Source: an uncultured Bacteroidales bacterium
GTDB lineage: Bacteria > Bacteroidota > Bacteroidia > Bacteroidales > P3
NCBI GenBank assembly: GCA_947168515.1
Contig: CAMVMF010000017.1
Coordinates: forward strand, 1 to 50,386
Reading direction: 5' to 3'
DNA: 50,386 bases
The stretch's first letter is position 1. Every line of letters begins with the position of its first letter. The notes below the pieces were generated by a model. It saw nothing but the letters and a program-made list of their open reading frames with translations. It searched no databases and had not been told where the DNA came from. Position numbers and translations under genes: made by a program. Of the stretch, positions 8,463 to 17,492 are shown one piece after another.

Positions 8463-10256
8463 ATGTCCGACGCGCTGTTAACAGTAGAAAATTTATCCAA
8501 GTCCTTTGGTGACAAACTGCTTTTTGACGACATCTCGTTCGGTATCAATGCCGGACAGAAAACCGCCCTCATCGCCCGCAACGGCTATGGCAAGTCCACC
8601 CTGATGAATATCCTGACAGGTAAGACCCTGCAGGACAGCGGCAAGGTGACTTTTCGCGGCGATGTCCGCATGGCCTACCTGCCTCAGCAGCCCGAGTTGT
8701 TGCCGCATCAGTCGGTCCGCAGCTTTGTCTATTCTGCCCAACGACCCGAGCACGAGGATGAGTGGACTTTCGATCAGCGTATCGAAGAAATCCTCAGTCG
8801 CCTCAAGCTGGACGACAAACTCGACCAACCCATGCAGCTCCTCAGTGGTGGCGAGCAAAAGAAAGTGGCCCTCAGCCGCATATTGATTGACGACACCAAC
8901 CTGTTGCTGCTCGACGAGCCTACCAACCACTTGGACATTCAGATGATTGAATGGCTCGAAGATTTCCTCAGCAGGCAGAAGCTGGCCATCCTGATGGTGA
9001 CGCACGACCGCTATTTCCTGGACCATGTCTGTCAGGACATCTATGAGATAGACAATAGTCAGCTGTATCATTATCGCGGCAACTACGACTATTATCTGCG
9101 CAAGAAAGCCGAACGCCAGTATAACGAACGTGTGGAAGTGGAAAAGGCCAAAAGCCTCTATCGTACCGAGCTCGATTGGATGCGTCGAATGCCACAGGCC
9201 CGTGGTACCAAGGCCCAGGCCCGCATCGATGCCTTCTATGAGTTGGAGGAGAAGGCGCACACCCGCTTCGACGAGTCGCGCCCTCAGTTGACAGTCAAAA
9301 CTGAGCGCATCGGTGGCAAGATTCTGGAATTGTACAACGTTACCAAGAGTTTCGACGGCGTGAAGATGGTGGACGACTTCAGCTATGTGTTCAAGAGAGG
9401 GGAGAAGATAGGCATCGTTGGTCCCAATGGCGTCGGCAAATCCACCTTCCTTCACCTGCTCACCGAACAGCTCCGCCCCGACAGCGGACGGGTGGTGGTT
9501 GGGCAGACCATCCAGTTCGGCTTCTACACCCAGGGGGGAATGACGGCACGGCCCGATATGCGTGTGATAGACATCGTGAAGGATGTGGCCGAACGCATTG
9601 AGCTAGACAATGGTAAGGAGATGTCTGCCCATCAGTTTCTGAGCTATTTCGGCTTTGAGGACATGACGCAGTACAACTATTTCGGCAACCTGAGTGGCGG
9701 GGAGAAACGCCGTCTCTATTTGCTGAAGGTGCTGATGGCCAATCCCAATTTCCTGATTTTGGACGAGCCCACCAACGACCTGGACATCTATACGCTGGAA
9801 ATCCTAGAGCAGTTTCTGAAGGACTATAAAGGCTGTTTGGTCATCGTCAGCCACGACCGTAGCTTTATGGACCATATCGTCGACCATATCTTTGTCTTTG
9901 AAGGCGAAGGTAAGATACGCGACTACCACAGCAACTACACGGAGTATTTGGCGGAGAAGAATGCCAAGAAGCGTTCCGAAACCCTTCAGAAACGCGACGA
10001 AAAACCCAAATATGAGCGCACACGCTCCGACAAGCCTCGGGCCACCTACAAGCAGCAAAAAGAATATGAAAGTCTCTCTCAAGAGATTGAGGCTCTGACG
10101 CTGGAAAAGCAACAGCTAGAAGCCCTCTTAAGCGGCGGTACCGAGACCGATGTGGACAAACTCACCACGGCTTCTCAACGCATCGGACAAATTATAGAAG
10201 CTTTAGACGAGAAAGAACTGCGCTGGTTGGAATTGGATGAGATAGTTTCGGCGTAG
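8463..10256 (+). CDS. uup: ABC-F ATPase, Uup-like
   Basis: This soluble ABC-F protein of 597 residues has two ATPase domains and no membrane segment. The first domain has Walker A ARNGYGKST (about 38-46), signature LSGGEQKKVALS and Walker B LLLLDEPTNHLD. The second has GPNGVGKST, LSGGEKRRLYLL and FLILDEPTNDLD. The linker between them (about 205-275) is charged and helical, as in translation-factor ABC-F proteins. Residues about 510-597 are a coiled coil like the Uup C-terminal DNA-binding domain, which distinguishes it from EttA. ABC-F proteins act at the ribosome or, for Uup, are linked to DNA transactions. It is likely in one operon with queA and rarA. Confidence 0.88.
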   Translation: MSDALLTVENLSKSFGDKLLFDDISFGINAGQKTALIARNGYGKSTLMNILTGKTLQDSGKVTFRGDVRMAYLPQQPELLPHQSVRSFVYSAQRPEHEDEWTFDQRIEEILSRLKLDDKLDQPMQLLSGGEQKKVALSRILIDDTNLLLLDEPTNHLDIQMIEWLEDFLSRQKLAILMVTHDRYFLDHVCQDIYEIDNSQLYHYRGNYDYYLRKKAERQYNERVEVEKAKSLYRTELDWMRRMPQARGTKAQARIDAFYELEEKAHTRFDESRPQLTVKTERIGGKILELYNVTKSFDGVKMVDDFSYVFKRGEKIGIVGPNGVGKSTFLHLLTEQLRPDSGRVVVGQTIQFGFYTQGGMTARPDMRVIDIVKDVAERIELDNGKEMSAHQFLSYFGFEDMTQYNYFGNLSGGEKRRLYLLKVLMANPNFLILDEPTNDLDIYTLEILEQFLKDYKGCLVIVSHDRSFMDHIVDHIFVFEGEGKIRDYHSNYTEYLAEKNAKKRSETLQKRDEKPKYERTRSDKPRATYKQQKEYESLSQEIEALTLEKQQLEALLSGGTETDVDKLTTASQRIGQIIEALDEKELRWLELDEIVSA

Positions 10257-10409
10257 TGGCTGGTCCAAAGAGCAGTCGTTTTCTGGCATGGGAGAAACCT
10301 CATGGATAAACCACGCCCGACACAAACACTAGGTTCCTTTTGGTTGTGCCTGGCGTTGAATAAGAAACTGGGCGATTTCCGCACAGCTGTTTTAGTCAAC
10401 CCTCAACAG

Positions 10410-10457
10410 TTGCCCTGAAAGGGCAAGGACAGATATAGCTGTAGGCAACGCCTACAG
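10410..10457. repeat. Two adjacent short palindromes in the uup-T9SS gene gap
   Basis: TTGCCCT-GAA-AGGGCAA (10410-10426) and CTGTAGGC-AAC-GCCTACAG (10439-10457) are perfect palindromes with 3-nt centres, like those at 317-635 and 20603. The rest of 10257-10629 holds no gene that I can see. The hairpins may end transcripts from both converging genes, but no T run follows. Confidence 0.6.
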
Positions 10458-10629
10458 AAGACCGTCACGATACAAAATCGCTCTGTAAGGGCAAAACATA
10501 ATACAAACGCTCCTTTATTTGTTCTCATGCTGTCAAAAATAACATTTGGGGGTCCTTTATAACATGCTTCTGAGCGACGATTGATAGAGGACCCCTTCAC
10601 CTTTTGGCGGTATCGGAGCATACATCTGT

Positions 10630-12411
10630 CTATTCCACGGTCAGTTTGCGGGTCAGACGGCCAAGTGGGGTGTCGGCATGCACGATGTAGCTGCCCGTGG
10701 CCAGCGTGCTCAGGCTCAGGGTTACCGTGTGGCCGTGGGTCTGCTTTTCCAGCACTAGGTGTCCCTGCATGTCGTAGAGGGCCACGTGTGTGATGTCGGT
10801 CTCGGCCGAGAGGGTCACCTCGGCATGAGCAGGGTTGGGCACCAGGCTGAGCCCGTCCGTCTCCACTTCGTCCACTCCTTGGGGGGCAAGGCAAAATTCC
10901 ACGGTGTCGCTCCAGGGGCTGCGCATCACCGTGTCGTGGATATGGCAGCGGTGGTTGCACACCGCCTGCACTCGCAGCCAGTAACGCGCTGCGGGATCTA
11001 AGCTGTTGCGCAGTACCGTGTTGTTCTCAGAGGTGTAGTCCACCCTGCGCCAGTTGTCACTGCCTGCGCTGGCCATCTGCACCTCGTAGAAGTTATGTCC
11101 CGAGCAGCGGCCCCACTCAAATTTGGGGTATCCGCCCCACAGACCCACATAGCGCAAGCTGTCTACGCGCAGGCAGGCCAGCGGTACCGTGTCGGGAGTC
11201 CCTACGCCGGTGTGGAAGTACACCTCCCGGCTCCAATCGCCGTATACCAAGGTGTCGTGTATGTCGCACAGATGGCGGCTGCGAGCGCGGCAACGTGCCT
11301 TGTACATCACCGTAGAGTCGAAGTTCATCCACAGCGTGGCCTCGCCAGCCCTAGCCCCCAGCGTGTCGGCCTCGTCGTACTCCTGCATGTAGGGGGCGTA
11401 GTTAATCTGGTAGCGGTCGGCATTCACCCCTATTACGGGGCCCCAGTCGCTCGGCGGGAGGAGGTCCCAGGCGAAGGCGGCGTGTGCCGAGTCTAGCTCC
11501 GTCAGGCGGAAGTTCTGCACCGCCTGCGCCCGCAGGGGATGGATGTGGGGAAGGTTGACGCGCGAGCTGTCCACTGGCGGACGCACGATGGGGAAAAAGG
11601 ATAAGCAAGTATATTTGTCTGGGGCTGAGGAATCGCCTATGCATGAGTAGCAGGCCCAATCCACTAGGCCCTGATGAAAGCGTCTACGGTATCCCCACAC
11701 GCTATCCAAACCGTCCCCATATAGGCTATTGGCTCCTGCAACCGAACCACATACCGCTTCAAAATTATTGGTGGGTGATGGGTCCATGTAATTGAATGAT
11801 ACACCCTTCAGTTGAAAATTATAAGGCCAATAATTGGTATCGGGCCGAACATGGTTCCACACACTGTAAGGCGAAAAGCTAAAGCCCACAAAGAAACGCT
11901 GATTTGCTGGAATCACTATGGGTTCGGCAAAATAAAATTCATAAAATGGGACGGTGCAGGTATCAGGGTAATACTCGGGCGAAGAAGGATACATTGGATT
12001 TTTGTTTGTCCTCACAAATTGGAAACTGGCATAGTGCACTGGTGGTTTTTCCATGAAACAATACAGCTCCGACCTCACTGTGTCTACCTCGGCGCAGAGG
12101 GAGGTGCTGTCCAAACGTCGTTCCGCAAATAATTGGATGAAAAAATATGGTATATATTCCAAATCCCATGCGGCCACTGCGACACCATAAACCGTGGTTA
12201 CATTGGGAGTGCGATAAGCTGTCCCCTTAAAATCATTAGGGGAGTAAATGGCCCAATTACTCCGGTTATGAATAACCACTCCCTCCTGACTAGGGGGCGG
12301 CGTAAAGAGGTATCCAGGGGCACCAGCTTGAAAGACAGGATAGACGGTGGGTTGTGCCATCATATTTAATCCAGCAACCATCAACAACAAAACAAACCAC
12401 AAACGTTTCAT
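10630..12411 (-). CDS. Secreted protein with T9SS type A sorting domain
   Basis: This 593-residue product has a signal peptide (MKRLWFVLLLMVAGLNMMAQ) ending in the usual Bacteroidota Ala-Gln site. The C-terminal ~75 residues are a type A T9SS sorting domain: SLVPNPAHAEVTL, VALYDMQGHLV, LSTLATGSYIV and the basic-acidic end RKLTVE. The middle contains two fibronectin type III-like segments (near YEVQMASAGSD and YQINYAPY) and an N-terminal region of unknown fold. It is expected to be exported through the outer membrane and cleaved or anchored at the surface. Cargo function is unknown. The same-strand gene upstream starts 1.5 kb away and lacks a sorting domain. Confidence 0.88.
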   Translation of the reverse strand: MKRLWFVLLLMVAGLNMMAQPTVYPVFQAGAPGYLFTPPPSQEGVVIHNRSNWAIYSPNDFKGTAYRTPNVTTVYGVAVAAWDLEYIPYFFIQLFAERRLDSTSLCAEVDTVRSELYCFMEKPPVHYASFQFVRTNKNPMYPSSPEYYPDTCTVPFYEFYFAEPIVIPANQRFFVGFSFSPYSVWNHVRPDTNYWPYNFQLKGVSFNYMDPSPTNNFEAVCGSVAGANSLYGDGLDSVWGYRRRFHQGLVDWACYSCIGDSSAPDKYTCLSFFPIVRPPVDSSRVNLPHIHPLRAQAVQNFRLTELDSAHAAFAWDLLPPSDWGPVIGVNADRYQINYAPYMQEYDEADTLGARAGEATLWMNFDSTVMYKARCRARSRHLCDIHDTLVYGDWSREVYFHTGVGTPDTVPLACLRVDSLRYVGLWGGYPKFEWGRCSGHNFYEVQMASAGSDNWRRVDYTSENNTVLRNSLDPAARYWLRVQAVCNHRCHIHDTVMRSPWSDTVEFCLAPQGVDEVETDGLSLVPNPAHAEVTLSAETDITHVALYDMQGHLVLEKQTHGHTVTLSLSTLATGSYIVHADTPLGRLTRKLTVE

Positions 12412-12482
12412 ATTCGTTTTTTTTAATTATTTATCTTAGTGACGATTACGAGCGTGGAACATTCCCAGCTCATGACTCTATA

Positions 12483-13973
12483 TTATTCCCTACAGATAAT
12501 CTTATAATTAATAAGTTCAGGCACGGCAACCTTCTCCCATGAGTTACTTGTTGGCATAAATTGGTCGTACCTAAAAAAAGAAGTTCTGGGATCTATTGTG
12601 GTAGACTTTTTCAAAAGATAATCAACCCCTTCATGGCATTTGTCAGCATTCCCCATAATGCTGGTTTTACTCACCATACCAAATTTCCTCCCTGTTGTTA
12701 TAAAACTTTTGGGCATTGCATCTATCGAGTTCAAAGGTATTGGGGTCATTTTGTCGACAATGCAGGGCTGATAATAATAGGTCTGTGTACTACTGGCATC
12801 TACTTTGCATACCATATCTCTGAAAACGTTACTTGGAAGGTACTTATCATTATAAAGCACCAAAATGCTGTCCCCATTGAGAGCCAGAGCAACATCAATC
12901 ACATGTGGTTTTTCACTACCAACAAAATCTTGTGAAGCGAACATCGTTTGCGTATTCAAATCGATGGCTCTTATGTATAACTGATCAGGTGAGGTTGGAT
13001 CCTCACTGTCAGCCACTATCGCTATTCGGTCACCATTTAGTGCGCATGCATGATAGAAAGGATTAGCATTATTAGAACTCAGTGGGTACGAATAGTAATT
13101 GATGAAATCGGCTGGAAGGGAAGGTATAAAATTACGCAAAACATTGTCATCTTTGTTACATATATGTAGCGTTATGGCTTTGCTAGAGACACCTTCAAGT
13201 CCAATAAAAGCCACATAATTTTCCGTCACAACCACATCGTGTATGATCTCAGGGTGGATGTCGGGATTGACTGCCCGCAACACAATCTGATTAGTCGTTG
13301 CGGCCGAAGGACTACCGTAAGAAAAAGGATATGATACTTCCCAAACTGAATTTACCACACATCTTCCGTCCTCGCTGGCGGTAGAATACGTATAATTATT
13401 ACCATCATTAATATTAAATAGTGAAAAGACCCTAGGGAAAGGTTCGGTAGTGTCACAGGCGAAATAGATATCGCCTACTAGCAAAAATTTTGCGTACTTT
13501 CTTTCATCACCGGGAATCGTATATTCGTACCCTTTGATACGTTTAAAATTACAATGGATCCAATAGGATGGGTCGAAGTATATTGGTGTTGCCATACCAG
13601 AGTTCAACTCATTAATGTCAATGGCGACAATACAGCCCGCCATCCCAGAGGAAATTTCATCCCTGCCGCATAGAAAGACAGTATCTTTCAGAATGCACAT
13701 GTCATTCATAAAGATTCCTGTATCCAACTTGATTCTATATCCTTGATCATTTATAAGATCAACCAAGGATACGTATCCAAAACCACCTATTTCGTAGTAG
13801 ACAATGGCTTTTGTGTCATTGTATCTGCGCACAATCGAATTCTCAAAGCTTATTCCTTCTGCATACTTGAAATTAAACGGCAGTTGGGCAGTAGCCTGAT
13901 TCCCTATCATATCAAAAACAATGATAAGTAATAGGGAAATAACTTTTGGAGAGAAAGTTGTATGTGTTTTCAT
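12483..13973 (-). CDS. Secreted protein of unknown function
   Basis: The 496-residue product starts at 13973, where a signal peptide begins (MKTHTTFSPKVISLLLIIVF, site near TAQ); an in-frame extension to 14051 would run through the promoter and is rejected. The body is rich in beta-type, Asn/Asp-Gly segments (for example GDSILVLYND, NGDRIAIVAD), suggestive of a repeated beta-propeller-like fold, but no family is recognised. There is no T9SS sorting domain at the C-terminus, so it would be periplasmic. Its DNA is clearly more AT-rich than the adjacent T9SS cargo gene, which may point to a separate origin. Confidence 0.75.
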   Translation of the reverse strand: MKTHTTFSPKVISLLLIIVFDMIGNQATAQLPFNFKYAEGISFENSIVRRYNDTKAIVYYEIGGFGYVSLVDLINDQGYRIKLDTGIFMNDMCILKDTVFLCGRDEISSGMAGCIVAIDINELNSGMATPIYFDPSYWIHCNFKRIKGYEYTIPGDERKYAKFLLVGDIYFACDTTEPFPRVFSLFNINDGNNYTYSTASEDGRCVVNSVWEVSYPFSYGSPSAATTNQIVLRAVNPDIHPEIIHDVVVTENYVAFIGLEGVSSKAITLHICNKDDNVLRNFIPSLPADFINYYSYPLSSNNANPFYHACALNGDRIAIVADSEDPTSPDQLYIRAIDLNTQTMFASQDFVGSEKPHVIDVALALNGDSILVLYNDKYLPSNVFRDMVCKVDASSTQTYYYQPCIVDKMTPIPLNSIDAMPKSFITTGRKFGMVSKTSIMGNADKCHEGVDYLLKKSTTIDPRTSFFRYDQFMPTSNSWEKVAVPELINYKIICRE

Positions 13974-13990
13974 ATTACGTATTTTTTTTG

Positions 13991-14025
13991 CAAAGATACT
14001 TTTTTTTTTTAAAATGGCAAGCAAA
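13991..14025 (-). promoter_or_regulatory. Promoter of the secreted protein at 12483-13973 (candidate)
   Basis: On the minus strand TATCTTTG (13991-13998) fits the -7 consensus and TTTG (14022-14025) lies 23 bp upstream. The -7 box is 17 bp before the ATG at 13973. Confidence 0.5.
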
Positions 14026-14074
14026 TTCGTTATTTTTAACTTTTTCCGCATTGATGTTCATGTTATGCACCGGC

Positions 14075-14134
14075 CTATTCCATGGTCAGTTTGCAGTTCG
14101 GCTGGTTCTGAGAGGTTGGCGTGCCGTCATCTGA
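14075..14134 (-). pseudogene. Relic of a T9SS type A sorting domain (3' end only)
   Basis: On the minus strand the frame ending at 14075 reads DDGTPTSQNQPNCKLTME followed by a stop. This resembles the last residues of the T9SS cargo at 10630-12411 (DTPLGRLTRKLTVE). The DNA around both stops is also alike (TATTCCAyGGTCAGTTTGC). No upstream part of such a gene is present, so it looks like the tail of a deleted cargo gene. The remaining gap (14135-14486) holds nothing I can support. Confidence 0.5.
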
Positions 14135-14486
14135 TCCCATCCTTCTATGAAGATGTATGAGAGCATTCGTTAGATTTGTACGATTCATGCTCATGTCAAA
14201 CAGCAGATAACAACCATCATTTTTTGGTAAGATAGTGTAAAGGTATTATGCAAATATCAACCGAGATATTCCTCAGGCAAAGAAATGGCTATGCCAAGGT
14301 TCGGAAGGTGTATGACTGACGGTTGGTTTTCAGCCTAAGTATAGAAACCATTTATTAAGTCCAAGGTGTAACAAAAGACCATAGGGGCTTACCAAAAAGT
14401 TGTAGAATCGTGTTCTTGTTCTACTGGCAAGAGGTGACCGTCCATGGCTATAGACATTTTGCCCTCTGCCGGCCCTCCCTCAGAAC

Positions 14487-15338
14487 TCATTGGTTCAAGA
14501 ATGTGTGGATGTCTTCGAGCTGTATGGCATCCTTTAGGGTGTATTTGCCCACCTGCTCACGGCGGAGGGCGGAAAGAAAAGCACCGCTGTCGAGGGCCAG
14601 ACCGAGGTCGCGGGCGAGGCTGCGGATGTAGGTGCCTTTGCCACAACGGATGCGAAAGTCGGCTTGGGGGAGGTGTTGTGGAATGGTGCCAAGCGGATTG
14701 TTGTAGAGGTGGGTGAGAGGGTTGCGAGAGAGTGTTGTGAGGGTGTTTTCTTCTGCTGACACTGTCGAGAGATGGTCAGGAGTTTCTGTGAATTGCTCGT
14801 TTTCGGGGATGGGCCTCCCGGGTCGAAAGCTTGTTATTTCGAGCTCTTCGATGATTACTTTTTTCGGGGTGGGGGAGGGGATTTCTTCCCCTTCTTTGGC
14901 TTGGCGGGCATAGGAGTAGGCTCGTTGTCCGCCAATTTTTACGGCACTGAATACAGGTGGCACTTGGTCGATCTGTCCCACGAATTGCTGTGCCCTCTCA
15001 TTGAGGAGGGTGTGGGTGATATGTTGATAGGGGTAGTATTGGTCGATGGCGCGTTCTAAATCGTAGCAAGGGGTGGTGGCACCAAAGACCATGGTGCCGC
15101 TGTATACTTTTTCGCCCTGTTGCAGTTCTTCGATGTGCTTGGTGGCTTTGCCGATGCAGATGATAAGCACACCTGTTGCCAAAGGGTCGAGAGTGCCGGC
15201 ATGTCCGATTTTGAATTTCTTGATGTTGAACGTTTGGCGGATGGCCGACTTGATTTTGTTGACCACCTGGAAGGAGGTCCATTGGTAGGGTTTGTCGACG
15301 GCGATGATGGTCCCTTCGAGGAGTTGCTCTTGTGTCAT
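14487..15338 (-). CDS. truB: tRNA pseudouridine(55) synthase
   Basis: TruB makes pseudouridine 55 in the T loop of tRNAs. The 283-residue protein shows the N-terminal VDKPYQWTSFQVV, the catalytic motif HAGTLDPLATGVL (Asp near residue 51), PPVFSAVKIGGQRAY, and RCGKGTYIRSLARDLG near the C-terminus. Between the GGQRAYSYAR region and the RCGKGTYIRS motif lies an insert of about 50 residues rich in Pro, Thr, Asn and Glu that I do not recognise. It is the last gene of the ftsX-DUF3098-uppP-truB cluster, 76 bp after uppP. Confidence 0.95.
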   Translation of the reverse strand: MTQEQLLEGTIIAVDKPYQWTSFQVVNKIKSAIRQTFNIKKFKIGHAGTLDPLATGVLIICIGKATKHIEELQQGEKVYSGTMVFGATTPCYDLERAIDQYYPYQHITHTLLNERAQQFVGQIDQVPPVFSAVKIGGQRAYSYARQAKEGEEIPSPTPKKVIIEELEITSFRPGRPIPENEQFTETPDHLSTVSAEENTLTTLSRNPLTHLYNNPLGTIPQHLPQADFRIRCGKGTYIRSLARDLGLALDSGAFLSALRREQVGKYTLKDAIQLEDIHTFLNQ

Positions 15339-15414
15339 GGTTGGCTATTGGTGGATATGCGAAGGGCTGGCAGCCTTCCTTTCCAAGCCGTGCCAGCCCT
15401 AGTATGCGGTGTGA

Positions 15415-16218
15415 TTAAAAGAGAGGCAAAACGATGGCCAGGATTCCCACTATGGCACAGTAGAGTGCAAACCAGATGAGTTTCCCTTTCTTGACGATGT
15501 TGATCATCCATTTGCAGGCAAAGCAGCCACTAATGAAGGCAGCTACGAATCCGATGAGAAGGGAACTGGCGGAGAGGCCGCCCATGGCTGCACTGACCCC
15601 TTGCTCGGCCATGTCCTTCACATCCAGCAGGGCTTCGCCTAAGATGGGAGGTATGACCATGAGAAAAGAGAACTGGGCCAGTTTCTCCTTGCTGTTGCCG
15701 AGGAGCAGGCCTGTGGCGATGGTGCTGCCCGAGCGGGAAAGTCCCGGCAGCACGGCCATGGCCTGGGCAATGCCGATGACAAAGGCGTGCCAGGGAGATA
15801 TATTCTCGCGCTGGCGCGGTTTGGCCCAGTAGGAAAAGGCCAGTAGCGACGCAGTGACCAGCAGGCAGATGCCCACCACGAGAAGTCCGCTGCCAAAGAT
15901 GGCCTCGACCTGGTCCTTGAAAAAGAGCCCCACGATGCCTACGGGAATCATGGAGACGATGATGTTGAAGATGTATTTAGTTCCTTCGTTCCACTTGAAT
16001 TTGAAGAGGTCTTGAAAAAGCCATACAATCTCTTTCCATAGGATGACGATGGTGCTGAGCACGGTGGCCACATGCACCATGACGGTGAAGGCTAGGTTCT
16101 CTTCGCCGTTGAGCCCAAAGAGGTTGGCTCCGATGGTGAGATGGCCGCTGCTGCTCACGGGCAGGTATTCGGTAAGGCCTTGGATGATACCCAAGATAAG
16201 TGATTCAAACCATTCCAT
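15415..16218 (-). CDS. uppP: Undecaprenyl-diphosphatase (BacA family)
   Basis: This 267-residue polytopic inner-membrane enzyme removes a phosphate from undecaprenyl diphosphate, recycling the lipid carrier for cell-wall and glycan synthesis. The two signature motifs are present: [14 protein letters not shown] near residues 14-27 with the catalytic Glu and Ser, and PGLSRSGST near 160. About eight hydrophobic segments are visible. Overproduction in this family gives bacitracin tolerance. It sits 53 bp after the DUF3098 gene. Confidence 0.96.
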   Translation of the reverse strand: MEWFESLILGIIQGLTEYLPVSSSGHLTIGANLFGLNGEENLAFTVMVHVATVLSTIVILWKEIVWLFQDLFKFKWNEGTKYIFNIIVSMIPVGIVGLFFKDQVEAIFGSGLLVVGICLLVTASLLAFSYWAKPRQRENISPWHAFVIGIAQAMAVLPGLSRSGSTIATGLLLGNSKEKLAQFSFLMVIPPILGEALLDVKDMAEQGVSAAMGGLSASSLLIGFVAAFISGCFACKWMINIVKKGKLIWFALYCAIVGILAIVLPLF

Positions 16219-16271
16219 TTCTGTGTCTTGCTATTTTTGAGGTTTCCTCGTTAGTTTATAGTAGGAGACCC

Positions 16272-16541
16272 TTATTCGTCATTTTTCTTCCCTTTGTACA
16301 TGATGGCGACAATCTCTGTTACCAGGCCTAGGATAATAAGGATGGGAGCCAGGTAGAGGCGGCGTCCATCGAACATGGCCTCGTTAAAGACATTGGGGTC
16401 GTCGCTACCACCTCCGGTAAGGAAGATGTAGCCAAGTGCCAGCAGCACGACACCCACAATCATGATAATATAGTTGCTTTTCTCGAAAACAAAAGTGAAC
16501 TGCTTTTGGTTCTCTTCGGTGCTTTTAATTTCTTTTGCCAT
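16272..16541 (-). CDS. DUF3098 family small membrane protein
   Basis: This 89-residue protein has two hydrophobic helices (about 27-45 and 62-82) separated by a short Gly/Ser/Asp loop, and charged ends. The sequence FVFEKSNYIIMIVG and the size fit DUF3098, found almost only in Bacteroidota between ftsX and uppP. Its function is not known; conservation of the neighbourhood suggests a link to envelope synthesis or division. Confidence 0.85.
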   Translation of the reverse strand: MAKEIKSTEENQKQFTFVFEKSNYIIMIVGVVLLALGYIFLTGGGSDDPNVFNEAMFDGRRLYLAPILIILGLVTEIVAIMYKGKKNDE

Positions 16542-16592
16542 AGTGCGTTTTTTTTATGTGGCGGGTGGCGCCATTAATATATTAATACTTTT

Positions 16593-17465
16593 TTATTTGT
16601 TGTTGCGAAGATAACGGTGGACAGCAAAGATGGTGGACATATAGGAGAGGAAGATGCCCAGGATGATGATGATTACGGCAATGCTGCCATACCAGACAAG
16701 GTGCGACTGGTCGAGCAGTTCCAGCCCGGTAAAGGACTGGTTGATGGCCCCCAGGGCAACGGCTAGGATAAGGATGGTGATTAAAGCCCCCAACAGTCCG
16801 TACCAGATGCTGCGCCCCACAAACGGACGGGCGATGAAGCCGCTCTTGGCCCCGACCAACTGCATGGTGCGGATGGTGTTGCGTTGGGCATACAGGGCTA
16901 TGCGTATGGTACTGCTGATGAGTAGGATGCTTACAATGATCAACAACCCCATGAAGATGATGAGAAACCACGTGATTTTGTAGAACACGTCGTTCAACTC
17001 GTTGACCACATTCTCCTGATAGGTAACGCCGGTGACATACTCCATGTTCCCCACCGTTTCAGTAAACTTTCGAATGCCTTCCGAACGGCCTTCTTGGCGC
17101 ACATCGGGTATGTAGTTGGCCTTTAGGTTCACCATCATGGATGGGTAGAGCGGGTTGTAGCCTATGAAGCTGACAAAGTCATCGTTGAGGTCTTCTGTGA
17201 ATATCTCGGCAGCTTTCTCCTTGGAGATATAGTCGACATGTTTCACTTCCGGCATCGCCTCTATCTGCAGCTGGATGAGGTGGGCGAGGTCGTCGGTAAC
17301 TTCCGGTGCCAGGTCCACCTTCAGCGTGATGCGCTCCTGCATGTCGTGGGTGATGCGGTAGGAGTGGTATTCCACCAGTAGGCACATCCCCAACAGAAAC
17401 AACACCAGAGTGATGCTGAGGATTGTCGAAGAATGAGTCTCCCAAAGATTTACTTTACTTTTCAA
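16593..17465 (-). CDS. ftsX: Cell division protein FtsX
   Basis: This 290-residue permease-type partner of the FtsE ATPase couples division to control of peptidoglycan hydrolases. One transmembrane helix (about 16-34) is followed by a periplasmic domain (about 40-160, including VKHVDYISKEKAAE) and three further helices (about 170-195, 220-240, 255-280), the usual FtsX topology. No ftsE is adjacent; in Bacteroidota it is often elsewhere. It is the first gene of the cluster running to truB and starts 28 bp after the dnaN stop. Confidence 0.92.
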   Translation of the reverse strand: MKSKVNLWETHSSTILSITLVLFLLGMCLLVEYHSYRITHDMQERITLKVDLAPEVTDDLAHLIQLQIEAMPEVKHVDYISKEKAAEIFTEDLNDDFVSFIGYNPLYPSMMVNLKANYIPDVRQEGRSEGIRKFTETVGNMEYVTGVTYQENVVNELNDVFYKITWFLIIFMGLLIIVSILLISSTIRIALYAQRNTIRTMQLVGAKSGFIARPFVGRSIWYGLLGALITILILAVALGAINQSFTGLELLDQSHLVWYGSIAVIIIILGIFLSYMSTIFAVHRYLRNNK

Positions 17466-17492
17466 AACAGTAGGGTGCTATTTATTGATAGA

